Positions 7,176-14,609 of a stretch of 14,609 bases of DNA are shown piece after piece. Source of the stretch: Myxococcales bacterium (GTDB taxonomy: Bacteria; Myxococcota; Polyangia; HGW-17; SLPX01); the NCBI GenBank assembly GCA_007131745.1, contig SLPX01000331.1, forward strand, positions 1-14,609, given 5' to 3'. Below the pieces are notes generated by a model, which saw only the letters and a list, made by a program, of their open reading frames with translations, ran no database searches and was not told the origin of the DNA. Positions within the stretch are counted from its first letter, which is position 1. Every line of letters begins with the position of its first letter. A program made the translations under genes and the position numbers.

Positions 7176-9002
7176 TCAGTATGGTGAATCGTAGATCGAT
7201 TTGGGGCTGGTTTTCTTTCGTTGGGTTCCGCGCTTCATGCGAAGTTTCAAAACCCTGTCTTCATGCGCGAAAAAACACCTTGTATAAGGTTGATAACCCG
7301 GCGCGATGAAATGCAAACATCTTTGCCGGTTTTCCCGGTCTACCCTGATAGGCGGTTCAATAGGTCTTCCATCCAGCCATATCCGGGTGTTTTCCGGAAT
7401 GTTTTCAATGGCTACGCCGATCATTTCATCATCGGTTTCAGTTTTCTTTTCTTCCTCCGTCGCTGCATCGGATTCATCTTGATCGCTTTCGTACGGTTCG
7501 GAGATCGGTTTTTCGTCCGGCTTTTCCGGAAGATCTTTTTCTTCGGTTTCGTGTCTCGCTTTCTCTGAATCTCCCGGCATGTCCGTTCGGCTTGTTTGGA
7601 CTCCCGTTTTTTCAGAGCGGTCTTTATCGCCTTGGCTGAAAAACCATAACCCGATTGCAAGCAGCGCGACGGCTAGTGCGCCAAGTCCCAAGCCGATTCG
7701 AATCGTCAACCCTTTGTCGCCGATTGTGCTTCCTTCCGCCAAAGCAATACTTTGTGAAATGTTTTCGCCAGAGGTAACCGTTGTTTTGGGCGAACCCGGT
7801 AAAGCGGGCAACGCAGCTTGTCTAGGGGTTTCCTTGGTCGTGACTTTGCCCTCCGGGTCAAGATTTTCTTTCTCCTGAGAACCTGATTGTCCGTGGTCCC
7901 CGGTTAACGCGGACGAAGACGATTTTTCGCCGTACAGTCTGGTTGCCTTGCCTTTCGATCCGTCCACTTCAAAACGATCATTGTTTACACCTTGAGCTGA
8001 ACCGGTTTCGGTTGCTTCGTCTTGAGCAACTGTGTCGTCCGGACGGGTTGCATTCTGCACCACTTTGATCCACCCGGTGTCGCTCTTTTGCTTTTCGAAA
8101 TCGCTTCCCTGAGCGGAAAGGCAATATCCCCGGACTTCTATCGGCTCATTAGGGAGAAGTGGGGTGATGGATGCAAGCATTTCATCAGCGTTCTTGTATC
8201 GCCCGGAACGATCCCGGCACATGGCGATCGCCATTATTTCGATGACGGCTTGGTCCAAGCCGGTTCGGTATTCAGAAATATCAGGAGGATCGTTGAGCAA
8301 AATATTCGCCAGCACCTCGTTGTAATTGTTTCCGGGAAACGGAACTATCCCTGAAAGCATTTCGAAGAGCATGACTCCGCAGGCCCACAAGTCCGCTCTT
8401 TCATCTATATCCGATTTTCCCGATGCCTGTTCGGGGCTCATGTAATACGGACTTCCCATGACTGCGCCGGTCTTGGTAAGCTTCATGTTTTCGCCCGCGG
8501 GATCGGTGAACTTGGAAATGCCGAAATCCAGAACTTTTACGTCCCAGCCTCCCTTCTTGTTTGCCGCAATGAAGACGTTGTCGGGTTTCAGATCCCTGTG
8601 CACGATTCCCTTGTCGTGAGCAGCGCGCAGCGCGGAAAGAACCTGTGATATGATTACAAGGGCCTCTTCGGGTTGGAGTGTTTCCACCCTGTCGAGGAGT
8701 TCTTCCAGGGATTCACCCTCCAGAAGTTCCATGACCATGTAATATGAACCGTTCGGAGCCTTTCGGAAGTCGTACACTTCTATGATATTCGGGTGGCCGA
8801 TACCGGATGCCGCTTGGGCTTCGCGGATCATTCTGGTCAGCAATTCTTCATTGGACTCCAGTATCTGATGAAGAACTTTTATTGCACAGCGCCGGCCGAT
8901 AAGGGTGTGCCTTGCTTCGTATACTTCACCCATCCCTCCGCTGCCGATGAGCCTCACCAGTTCATAAACATCCAGTTTTTTTTCTTCAGGATTCCGGGAC
9001 AT
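7176..9002 (-). CDS. Transmembrane Ser/Thr protein kinase with PEGA-like C-terminal domain
   Basis: A 608-residue PknB/Hanks-type kinase. Kinase domain at ~13-285: glycine loop GSGGMGEVY (20-28), catalytic lysine in AIK (K42), HRDLKPDN (135-142) with D137, DFG (159-161), and the activation segment ending GSPYYMSPEQ (183-192). All catalytic residues are present, so it should be active on cytoplasmic substrates. A low-complexity polar linker (~290-430) leads to one membrane helix (~432-455, IRIGLGLGALAVALLAIGLW). An acidic extracytoplasmic stalk (~460-525) and a PEGA-like domain (~528-590, VAIENIPENTRIWLDG ... APGYQPYTR) follow; such domains may bind envelope ligands. I chose the ATG at 9002 because AGAAG lies four bases before it; a GTG at 9017 would add five residues. 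It converges on secA with a 12-bp gap and no evident terminator, and diverges from the TPR gene. Confidence 0.93.
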   Translation of the reverse strand: MSRNPEEKKLDVYELVRLIGSGGMGEVYEARHTLIGRRCAIKVLHQILESNEELLTRMIREAQAASGIGHPNIIEVYDFRKAPNGSYYMVMELLEGESLEELLDRVETLQPEEALVIISQVLSALRAAHDKGIVHRDLKPDNVFIAANKKGGWDVKVLDFGISKFTDPAGENMKLTKTGAVMGSPYYMSPEQASGKSDIDERADLWACGVMLFEMLSGIVPFPGNNYNEVLANILLNDPPDISEYRTGLDQAVIEIMAIAMCRDRSGRYKNADEMLASITPLLPNEPIEVRGYCLSAQGSDFEKQKSDTGWIKVVQNATRPDDTVAQDEATETGSAQGVNNDRFEVDGSKGKATRLYGEKSSSSALTGDHGQSGSQEKENLDPEGKVTTKETPRQAALPALPGSPKTTVTSGENISQSIALAEGSTIGDKGLTIRIGLGLGALAVALLAIGLWFFSQGDKDRSEKTGVQTSRTDMPGDSEKARHETEEKDLPEKPDEKPISEPYESDQDESDAATEEEKKTETDDEMIGVAIENIPENTRIWLDGRPIEPPIRVDRENRQRCLHFIAPGYQPYTRCFFAHEDRVLKLRMKRGTQRKKTSPKSIYDSPY

Positions 9003-9217
9003 GAAACTTCTTTTCACGCTGCCACACGCCGCAGCGGAGCATTTCTTATAATCACGATAACATCATATCCCAACCAGGATTTGAAATAAACGAAAGTTTG
9101 GAGAAAAAAAGGAGTTTCCGGACAACCCCCCCGCCTGTATAGTCTCAACATCCGCAAAGCGGAAAACATTTGCATTGGCCCTTGTTAAGAGAAAAAATGA
9201 GAAGAAAAGAGAACACG
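9003..9217. promoter_or_regulatory. Divergent promoter region between kinase and TPR genes
   Basis: About 200 bp serving both genes. For the plus strand, TATAGT at 9138-9143 with TTTCCG at 9115-9120 (17-bp spacer) is a weak candidate; the spacer contains a run of seven C (9126-9132). Downstream is a small hairpin TCCGC-AAA-GCGGA (9151-9163). For the minus strand, TTGGGA, 16 bp, TTATAA around 9075-9050 is a candidate. The arrangement would let both genes be co-regulated. Upstream in-frame ATGs for the TPR gene occur at 9170 and 9197. Confidence 0.4.
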
Positions 9218-10144
9218 ATGCGGAGCACGTTTAACCAAAACTCTTTGAATTCAGCCGGACGATCGCGTTTGGGAGCATTGATTTCCTTTTTTTTCGTCGT
9301 TTGGATACCTGCTTTCAATCTTTCGGCAGCAGCCGATTGGGAGAGAAAGTGTCCCCCGAAGCCGCATGATATCCGTGAGGCCAGGAAGCTTGCATCCCGA
9401 TTGTACAGGACAGGTATCACTCATTACAAAAGGGGGCGCTACGATGAGGCGGAGAATTATTTTTTGTGCACCCAGTATGTTCTGCCCGCGGTTCTGACCA
9501 AGTACTGGATCGGCCGGGTCGCTGAGAAGTTGGGAAAATACGAGGAAGCTTTGAACGTTTACCTCGAAGTGGAAAAAGATCCTCCGAAGGTCGTTGATGT
9601 CGATGACTTGAAAAGACGCATATTGCGCCTTGGGGACAGAGTAGGTGAGGGCCTTGGAGTGGATGATCAGCCGGACTCTATGAAAAAAGGCGGACCCGAC
9701 GGCGATGATGAGAGTCCGAGTGTAAATGACAAGGATAAGTACGATCAGGAGAAGGGTGATCCGGGCAAAAGAGTTTTTCATGAAGCGGCTTTGTACAGGC
9801 GATATCGTTCCATGGAAATTGCGGCTTGGACCACTTGGAGCGCGGGTGCTGTAATGATATTAACCGGGACGGTTTTGGGTTCTTTGGCCTTGCATGATCA
9901 GCGCAAGATTGAAAACGCCGCCGACGGAGTGTATTGGGATTCGGGGCTGGAGAAGCGTTACGAGAGAAGACAGGGTCTCGTTCCGGGTGCATGGGTGTGC
10001 ATCGGCTTTGGAATCGCAGCAGTGGCGTCCGGTACGATACTCTACCTGTTCGGAAGAAGAGAAATCAAGGATGTCCCGACGGCCCGACTTCAAATGATGC
10101 CATTGAAAGGTGGCGCCGCAGCGGGCGTACGCCTGAGATACTGA
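9218..10144 (+). CDS. TPR protein with signal sequence and two C-terminal membrane helices
   Basis: From the ATG at 9218 (308 residues; AAGAG about 7 bases upstream in AAGAGAACACGATG, spaced much as at secA). Start 9197, also preceded by AAGAG, would add seven residues. Residues ~15-38 form a signal peptide (basic start, LGALISFFFVVWIPAF, AAA before D40). Residues ~50-125 hold TPR-like helices (ARKLASRLYRTGITHYKRG, RYDEAENYF, KYEEALNVYLEVEK). A charged Asp/Lys linker (~145-185) is followed by membrane helices at ~200-223 and ~256-277. The protein is likely in the inner membrane with its TPR domain in the periplasm. It is divergent from the kinase gene, an arrangement suggesting a sensor or partner of the kinase; that link is inference. 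I do not recognise a named family. Confidence 0.85.
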   Translation: MRSTFNQNSLNSAGRSRLGALISFFFVVWIPAFNLSAAADWERKCPPKPHDIREARKLASRLYRTGITHYKRGRYDEAENYFLCTQYVLPAVLTKYWIGRVAEKLGKYEEALNVYLEVEKDPPKVVDVDDLKRRILRLGDRVGEGLGVDDQPDSMKKGGPDGDDESPSVNDKDKYDQEKGDPGKRVFHEAALYRRYRSMEIAAWTTWSAGAVMILTGTVLGSLALHDQRKIENAADGVYWDSGLEKRYERRQGLVPGAWVCIGFGIAAVASGTILYLFGRREIKDVPTARLQMMPLKGGAAAGVRLRY

Positions 10145-10154
10145 CGGAGCTATG

Positions 10155-10211
10155 ATGAAACTTCGGTTGAACGATTGTGTAGAAATCCTTCGGCATGAAA
10201 GTGTGAATTGA
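10155..10211 (+). CDS. Possible 18-residue small ORF
   Basis: ATG at 10155 with GGAG at 10146-10149 (five bases before it) opens MKLRLNDCVEILRHESVN and a TGA at 10209-10211. It fills the ~100-bp gap between the TPR gene stop (10144) and the lipoprotein start (10246). The Shine-Dalgarno spacing is better than that of the lipoprotein itself, so it could be a leader peptide or aid re-initiation; it may equally be chance. No known family. Confidence 0.3.
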   Translation: MKLRLNDCVEILRHESVN

Positions 10212-10245
10212 CTTGAATTTGAACGACCGGAAAGGTTTATGGGTC

Positions 10246-12021
10246 ATGATTGGTATTAAGCGGAGATTGTTTTTATTGTGCGCGGTGGTTTTTGTATTGT
10301 CAGGCTGTAAGGTGGATCTAAAAGAAGGGGTGTACGCATGCGATATAGGCGGTCCGAGGAGGTGTCCTCCGGGCTGGGTGTGCAGTTTTCGTCCGGGCGA
10401 TAATGAACCGAGGTGCTACCAGACAGCGATCTCAACATGCGGAAACGGAATCAGGGAAAGAGGGGAAGAATGCGACGGCGAGGATTTCGGTCTCAGGACA
10501 TGCCTGACCGAACTTGGTCTCAGCCAGGGGACGCTTCGTTGTACCGATGATTGCACGGTGGACCGTTCAGGTTGTTACGAGTGCGGAAACGGTGTTTTGG
10601 AAGGTCCCGAGGATTGTGATGGAATCGCTATGGGAGGGGAGGATTGTTTCACTGTTGTGGGAAAAGAAAGCGGAGAGCTTAGTTGCAACCAGGATTGCAC
10701 CTTTGATACAAGCGACTGTCATACATGCGGAGACGGGCTTGTGGAAGGTCCCGAGGAGTGTGATGGAGATGACTTGACCGGCATGACCTGTGAGGATTTC
10801 GGTTTTGACGGCGGCGCCTTGTCTTGTGATGACAACTGCATGTTTGACACGGAAGGGTGCTTTGCTTGCGGAAACGGTTTGTGTGAAAGGGAAAAAGGGG
10901 AAAACCGTGTGAATTGTCCTTTGGATTGCAGTTGGGAAACAGTTTCCGCCGGAGGATCGCATACATGCGGCATGATAGTGGACGGTGGCGTGTGGTGTTG
11001 GGGTAGCAATGATTATGGGCAGCTTGGTGTGGCTGATGTCACCGGTGGAGCGACGCCCCTTGCCGTTACGGGCCTTGACCATCCCGCGCTCAAGGTTGCG
11101 GCAGGAGCGAAACATACTTGTGCGTTGCTCGAGGATGAAACCGTGTGGTGTTGGGGCGACAATCAGCATGGTCAACTGGGCGATGGAACAATCACCGGGA
11201 GCGCTACCCCGGTCGCCCTTATCGGGCTTCCGGATTTAGCTTTCGACATAGGCGTGGGCGACGACTATAGCTGTGCTGTGACAGTGGACAGTGAACTATA
11301 TTGCTGGGGTAAAAACGGTTCAGGGCAGCTCGGTGACGGTGAGACGATTGACAGTACGCTGCCTGTCCGTTCATTGGTTTATGACGAAATAGGTCGGTTT
11401 TCACCAGGAAGAAACCATGCTTGCGCTGTAACGAAAGAACATGACCTGTGGTGCTGGGGTTCGAACGCGTCCGCTCAACTAGGAACCGGGGATACGCAAA
11501 ATGTCGCTTCCCCCGTCGAAGCGACAGCCTTGGCGGCTGCGATGGCTCCGGAGGATGCCACGCCCCTGGGGGTTGCAGCCGGAGATGCGCACACATGTTC
11601 TCTTCTCGAAACCGGCAAGGTGTGGTGTTGGGGAAGAAACCTGGATGGTCAGACCGGCAATTCCGGTTTGGTGGATCCTCAAGATGTTCCAAGCGAGGTT
11701 ACTGGTCTTTCAGACGCGATCACGGTTGAGGCCGGGTTTTCATACACATGCGCTCTGGAGGGGAATGGTGAGATTTGGTGCTGGGGTTCGAACAATAACG
11801 GGCGGCTGGGAAACGGGAATGAGACGGTGGCGGGAAGTTATACTCCTCTGCGCGTTAAAGGACTGGAACAGGCGGCTGTGCTCAGCGCGGGGTTTCGCCA
11901 TGCATGTAGTATGCTGGAAGACAAAACAATGTGGTGCTGGGGGCAAAATTCCCTGGGGCAGCTTGGATTGGGTTCAACCGACACACAAAGCGCGACTCCG
12001 GTTAGGGTTGTTGAACCCTGA
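10246..12021 (+). CDS. Lipoprotein with Cys-rich modules and a seven-blade RCC1-like propeller
   Basis: From the ATG at 10246 (AAAGG at 10231-10235) the protein is 591 residues. It starts with a lipoprotein signal peptide, KRRLFLLCAVVFVLSG-C21, so it is lipid-anchored after Sec export. Residues ~65-230 carry three and a half Cys-rich modules, each opening CGNG(I/V)..G.E(E/D)CDG (65, 113, 161) and a shorter CGNGLCE (208); these are typical surface-protein modules of Myxococcota-type bacteria. Residues ~233-591 form seven RCC1-like repeats of 50-58 residues, each with a (H/Y)-(T/S/A)-C and then a WCWG or YCWG strand (C251, 302, 353, 403, 461, 512, 564) followed by N..GQLG. Two Cys per blade suggest one disulfide per blade. 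RCC1-like propellers are usually binding platforms; the ligand is unknown. The TTG at 10213 was rejected as start. The Nudix gene follows after 30 bp. Confidence 0.9.
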   Translation: MIGIKRRLFLLCAVVFVLSGCKVDLKEGVYACDIGGPRRCPPGWVCSFRPGDNEPRCYQTAISTCGNGIRERGEECDGEDFGLRTCLTELGLSQGTLRCTDDCTVDRSGCYECGNGVLEGPEDCDGIAMGGEDCFTVVGKESGELSCNQDCTFDTSDCHTCGDGLVEGPEECDGDDLTGMTCEDFGFDGGALSCDDNCMFDTEGCFACGNGLCEREKGENRVNCPLDCSWETVSAGGSHTCGMIVDGGVWCWGSNDYGQLGVADVTGGATPLAVTGLDHPALKVAAGAKHTCALLEDETVWCWGDNQHGQLGDGTITGSATPVALIGLPDLAFDIGVGDDYSCAVTVDSELYCWGKNGSGQLGDGETIDSTLPVRSLVYDEIGRFSPGRNHACAVTKEHDLWCWGSNASAQLGTGDTQNVASPVEATALAAAMAPEDATPLGVAAGDAHTCSLLETGKVWCWGRNLDGQTGNSGLVDPQDVPSEVTGLSDAITVEAGFSYTCALEGNGEIWCWGSNNNGRLGNGNETVAGSYTPLRVKGLEQAAVLSAGFRHACSMLEDKTMWCWGQNSLGQLGLGSTDTQSATPVRVVEP

Positions 12022-12051
12022 TAGGTTCGGATCGAACGGGCAGGCAAGAAG

Positions 12052-12678
12052 ATGAATTCATCGTTGGTCATTGACAGGATTCGTTCCGGTATACACGCTG
12101 ATAGCGCCGATTGTACGAAAAGCGGAGTTCGACTTTCCGGTGTGTTTCAGAAGGCCTCCGTGCTTGTGCCCATCGTGGAAAGCACAGACGGTTTGTTCAT
12201 CCCACTTATGAGAAGAACCAAAGAGGGAGGGCCTCACTCAGGCCAGATATCTTTTCCCGGGGGGAGGCGGGAAGCTAAGGACAGAGATGCAGTTGAGACG
12301 GCTTTGCGGGAAACTCGTGAAGAATACGGTTGGAACTCCGACGGGGTGACTGTTTTGGGGTGCCTGGAAGACGAATACACCTTAACCGGGTATGTCGTTC
12401 GCCCCGTGGTGGCCCATTTGCAGCGTGCGCTCGAATATGACCCCGACCCCGCAGAAGTAGAGGAAATATTTCATCTTCCGGTGGATTTCTTGATCGATCC
12501 TGAAAACGAGCGGGAGATGGAGCCTGTGTCTTATGAAGGGAGAATTTTCAAGATATACGAATACCATTACCAGGGTGTCAGGATCTGGGGCTTGACAGCG
12601 CGGATTCTCAACAAGATTGCCCGGATGGTTCGAACACCGGTGGAGCCGACTCCGGTTAAACAGGAGAACAAAACATGA
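12052..12678 (+). CDS. Nudix hydrolase, CoA pyrophosphatase type
   Basis: A 208-residue protein. It has the motif of the NudL/NUDT7/8 CoA-diphosphatase group, HSGQISFPGG (62-71), directly followed by the Nudix helix with ALRETREEYGW (84-94), whose glutamates (E87, E90, E91) hold the catalytic metal. The expected reaction is hydrolysis of coenzyme A or short acyl-CoA to phosphopantetheine derivatives and 3',5'-ADP; specificity is family inference. The Nudix box has one more residue between the glycines and the REXXEE core than the classical spacing, as is usual for this subfamily. Its stop overlaps the start of the next gene by four bases (ATGA), so translation is coupled with the purine nucleoside phosphorylase, suggesting a nucleotide clean-up or salvage pair. 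Confidence 0.9.
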   Translation: MNSSLVIDRIRSGIHADSADCTKSGVRLSGVFQKASVLVPIVESTDGLFIPLMRRTKEGGPHSGQISFPGGRREAKDRDAVETALRETREEYGWNSDGVTVLGCLEDEYTLTGYVVRPVVAHLQRALEYDPDPAEVEEIFHLPVDFLIDPENEREMEPVSYEGRIFKIYEYHYQGVRIWGLTARILNKIARMVRTPVEPTPVKQENKT

Positions 12679-13511
12679 ATGAATGGGAAATTTTACAAGA
12701 GAGCGCGCATGCTGTCAGGGAGGCTCTGCGGATTGGTGAACTCTCTGCGGAAACAGGTTTGATCTTGGGATCAGGACTGGGAGCGTTCGGAGATACACTC
12801 GAAAATCAGCGATGTGTGCAATACGAGGAAATCCCGCATTTTGCAGCTTCGCGGGTTCAGGGACACGCCGGCAGGTTGATTGCAGGAGAAAAGCACGGTT
12901 TGCCGTTGCTTGTCATGCAGGGAAGAACCCACTATTACGAGGGTCACGATATAACTCTGCTGGCGAGACCGGTGAGGGTGCTTTACATGCTCGGCATTAG
13001 AAAGTTGATTATAACGAATGCCGCCGGGTCGGTGCGAAAGGATATTGGTCCCGGATCCATCGTGGCGATAAGGGATCACATCAATATGCTCGGCGCAAAT
13101 CCTCTCAGGGGACCGAACGAGGAGAGACTTGGCGTGCGGTTTCCCGACATGAGTTCGGCCTATGAACCCGAGCTGAGGAAGACGGCCCGTGCAACGGCTC
13201 AACTGCAAGGGTGGGAGATGAAAGAGGGGGTATACGCTTGCATGCCCGGCCCCTCTTATGAAACTCCCGCTGAGGTGAAGATGGTATCCGTGCTTGGAGG
13301 TGATCTCGTTGGCATGTCCACCGTTCCCGAAGTAATCGCAGCGCGTCACATGGGAATGAAGATACTCGGGCTTTCTTGTGTCACCAACATGGCTGCGGGG
13401 CTTTCAGAAGTGCCATTGAGCCACGAAGAAGTTGAAGACACGGCGAACAGTGTGCGGGAAAAATTCCTGTCCTTGCTGGATGGAGTGCTCAGAGAGATAG
13501 CATCGACCTGA
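12675..13511 (+). CDS. punA: Purine nucleoside phosphorylase (family 2)
   Basis: A 278-residue enzyme, the normal length for trimeric PNPs. It cleaves purine (deoxy)nucleosides with phosphate to base plus (deoxy)ribose-1-phosphate in the cytoplasm. Motifs in order: GSGLG (32-36, phosphate loop), GHAG (63-66), RTHYYEGH (84-91), TNAAGSV (114-120), GPSYETPAE (192-200) with the base-binding Glu196, VGMSTVPE (212-219) with Met214, and TNMAAGLS (237-244). Asn238 at the position that is Asn243 in human PNP indicates 6-oxopurine (inosine, guanosine) preference rather than methylthioadenosine, where Asp is expected. A strong AGGAG at 12662-12666 lies inside the Nudix gene. Confidence 0.95.
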   Translation: MNEWEILQESAHAVREALRIGELSAETGLILGSGLGAFGDTLENQRCVQYEEIPHFAASRVQGHAGRLIAGEKHGLPLLVMQGRTHYYEGHDITLLARPVRVLYMLGIRKLIITNAAGSVRKDIGPGSIVAIRDHINMLGANPLRGPNEERLGVRFPDMSSAYEPELRKTARATAQLQGWEMKEGVYACMPGPSYETPAEVKMVSVLGGDLVGMSTVPEVIAARHMGMKILGLSCVTNMAAGLSEVPLSHEEVEDTANSVREKFLSLLDGVLREIAST

Positions 13512-13549
13512 CGGCCAGTAAAGAATCACAGAACAACGGAGTGGTCCAG

Positions 13550-14179
13550 GTGACGGCAAACGGATTTTTGGGGATCCTCATCAGCATAGTAAGTGTTTTT
13601 TTCATCTGGAAACATCTCGGACCGGTGGTTCGGTTCTTGTGGCCGCAACGTGTTGTGCATCGGCGCCTGGAAGGTGTTTCAAAACCGAAAAAAAGAATTG
13701 TGGATGACCTGGAATCCAATGGATTCGAATACCTCGGAACCAGGTTGGAATCGATTTTTTTTCTTTGGAACCATTCTTCATCTGTGTTCGTACGGGAGAG
13801 CCGCATAACGGCGGACATAGCTCATCATTCAGGTTTGAGGGGCAGTTACTTTGCTACATTTTGGGATGATGGAGCTTGCGCCATGACCCGTCTTGGATCG
13901 CCGCGTTCGGTGAAAAACGAAAACTACGTTTCACAAGGTGTATCTTCACGAACAAAGATACCGGAGTTGCTCGCCGGACACTACAAAGCCGAGGCGGCGC
14001 TTGGAAGGGTCGATGAACCGGTCAAAATAGATTCGCTGGATGAGCGGATTCGGCTTGCTCGCAAATGGTACGCTGAAAACGCTCGAAACGAGCTGGCCGG
14101 GTCCGGGCTGATCGGAGGTCTGCTGGCTGCATCTTTCATTGCTTTCTGGATCTATTCTTTCGTTTTGCTTTTCAGTTGA
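13550..14179 (+). CDS. Unrecognised protein with terminal membrane helices
   Basis: I do not recognise the family. From the GTG at 13550 it is 209 residues; this start was chosen because GGAG (13538-13541) is eight bases before it, while the in-frame GTG at 13541 has no spacing to any SD. A hydrophobic helix at ~4-20 (GFLGILISIVSVFFIW) and another at ~187-207 (LIGGLLAASFIAFWIYSFV) flank a soluble domain of ~160 residues with the segments LESNGFEYLGTRLES, SYFATFWDDGACAMTR and LDERIRLARKWYAENAR. Both ends anchored suggests the middle part lies on one face of the inner membrane. It follows punA after 38 bp and is probably in the same transcript. It is the last gene before a structured non-coding stretch. 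Confidence 0.8.
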   Translation: MTANGFLGILISIVSVFFIWKHLGPVVRFLWPQRVVHRRLEGVSKPKKRIVDDLESNGFEYLGTRLESIFFLWNHSSSVFVRESRITADIAHHSGLRGSYFATFWDDGACAMTRLGSPRSVKNENYVSQGVSSRTKIPELLAGHYKAEAALGRVDEPVKIDSLDERIRLARKWYAENARNELAGSGLIGGLLAASFIAFWIYSFVLLFS

Positions 14180-14194
14180 ACCCCAAACAGCAGG

Positions 14195-14418
14195 TGATCG
14201 AGCGAGCCTGTTATTTGCGGCCGAGGCCTTGTGTTTTTGCAGGCTCCGGAAACGCCGGACGTCGCCGTTTGAAGCTTACCCTTCGGGTAGCATCGTCGGC
14301 GACTCGGTCGAATCCCTTCAGCCCTTCGGGCAGCGGTCTTCAAACGCACGGCTTATTCCGAAGACCTGCTTCAACTTTTGGCCTCGGCACATCAACATAT
14401 ATCGGGTTCGCTCGATCA
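14195..14418. other. Highly structured element, possible ncRNA or structured DNA repeat
   Basis: A 14-bp stem (14195-14208 with 14405-14418, one G-U) closes a 224-nt domain. Nested inside are a 9-bp stem (14220-14228 with 14380-14388, GCCGAGGCC/GGCCTCGGC), a 5-bp stem (14239-14243 with 14365-14369), a hairpin TCCGG/CCGGA (14245-14259), a 9-bp stem CGTTTGAAG/CTTCAAACG (14266-14274 with 14338-14346) and two hairpins with CCCTTCGGG-type tips (14277-14289, 14321-14331). GGTCTTC/GAAGACC (14335-14341 with 14360-14366) competes with the 9-bp stem. Pairings were found by eye; strand is undetermined because they work on both. Reading frames across it are low-complexity Arg/Ser/Pro and unlike real proteins. 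No hallmark of RNase P, tmRNA, 6S or SRP RNA is present. Confidence 0.55.
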
Positions 14419-14609
14419 TTCGCGGTCAATAGAGCGAGCCGCAAAAAAAGGCAGATGGACAATAAGCCGACATCTGAGTTGCGCTTCCGGGTGAAGGGGG
14501 TGGTGGAACGGGGGAAGGATGAAGCGACTCGGACGAGCCGCAGATGAAACTCCCGGCAGGGAGGTTCAAACAAGGCGCTCGGCGGTTTGTCCGCTGCCGT
14601 ATAATAACA
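14419..14609. other. Non-coding flank with further hairpins and a possible -10 at the edge
   Basis: No gene is supported. GAGCGAGCC at 14432-14440 repeats 14200-14208, so it could replace the left arm of the closing stem of the preceding element. Hairpins: GCGG/CCGC (14422-14442, followed by seven A), CAGATG/CATCTG (14452-14476), GAAACTCCC/GGGAGGTTC with one mismatch (14546-14567), CGGCGG/CCGCTG (14580-14596). TATAAT at 14600-14605 could be a -10 for a gene past the edge, but no -35 is seen at 17 bp. Confidence 0.4.

Noticed and set aside
14422..14449. GCGG/CCGC hairpin followed by seven A as a terminator
   Set aside because: On the plus strand the run is A, not T; on the minus strand the T-run precedes the hairpin. 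Neither is an intrinsic terminator.
14176..14547. 123-codon plus-strand ORF and overlapping ORFs after 14179
   Set aside because: Composition is low-complexity Arg/Ser/Pro and the stretch is made of inverted repeats, better explained by nucleic-acid structure.
14195..14609. RNase P RNA, tmRNA, 6S or SRP RNA
   Set aside because: No GAGGAAAGTC core, no tRNA-like end with tag ORF, no SRP tetraloop core, and no 6S-type single long bubble hairpin could be found.

Overview
This looks like a chromosomal segment from a Gram-negative bacterium of the Myxococcota/Bradymonadota/'deltaproteobacterial' type. The inference rests on three gene types together: a PknB-like Ser/Thr kinase with an extracytoplasmic PEGA-like tail, a TPR/membrane partner protein, and a Cys-rich (CGNG...EECDG) plus RCC1-repeat lipoprotein. 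Base composition is moderate. No rRNA, tRNA or CRISPR array is visible.

Region 1 (1-2014) is accessory. Its two ends carry direct copies (1-217 and 1796-2014) of the 5' end and promoter of a BrnT-like toxin gene. The right-hand copy belongs to a complete toxin-antitoxin operon (1882 to 1269, minus strand). The left-hand copy runs off the window. Between the copies lie a frameshifted DUF4160 gene, a DUF2442 gene, and what I read as the 5' (domain I-IV) remnant of a group II intron without its reverse transcriptase.

Region 2 (2136-7163) is a single secA gene of 1675 codons, almost twice the usual SecA length. The motor (NBD1, PPXD, NBD2), the end of the helical scaffold and the C-terminal zinc finger are all recognisable and intact. 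The extra length sits where the helical wing domain belongs: about 680 residues with roughly ten diverged copies of one unit built around a [YH]-C-P ... W-[DE] motif, spaced about 61-94 residues apart. This expanded helical wing is the most striking thing in the window.

Region 3 (7176-12021) holds envelope genes: a membrane Ser/Thr kinase (minus strand, convergent with secA), a divergently transcribed TPR protein with a signal sequence and two membrane segments, a possible 18-codon small ORF, and a lipoprotein with three and a half Cys-rich modules followed by a seven-blade RCC1-like propeller.

Region 4 (12052-14179) is a plus-strand run that probably continues the lipoprotein transcript: a CoA-pyrophosphatase-type Nudix hydrolase, a purine nucleoside phosphorylase whose start overlaps the Nudix stop (ATGA), and an unrecognised protein with a membrane segment at each end.

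Region 5 (14180-14609) has no convincing gene but is densely structured. A 14-bp closing stem pairs bases 210 nt apart and encloses nested stems with mutually exclusive alternatives. I could not match it to rnpB, tmRNA, 6S or SRP RNA.
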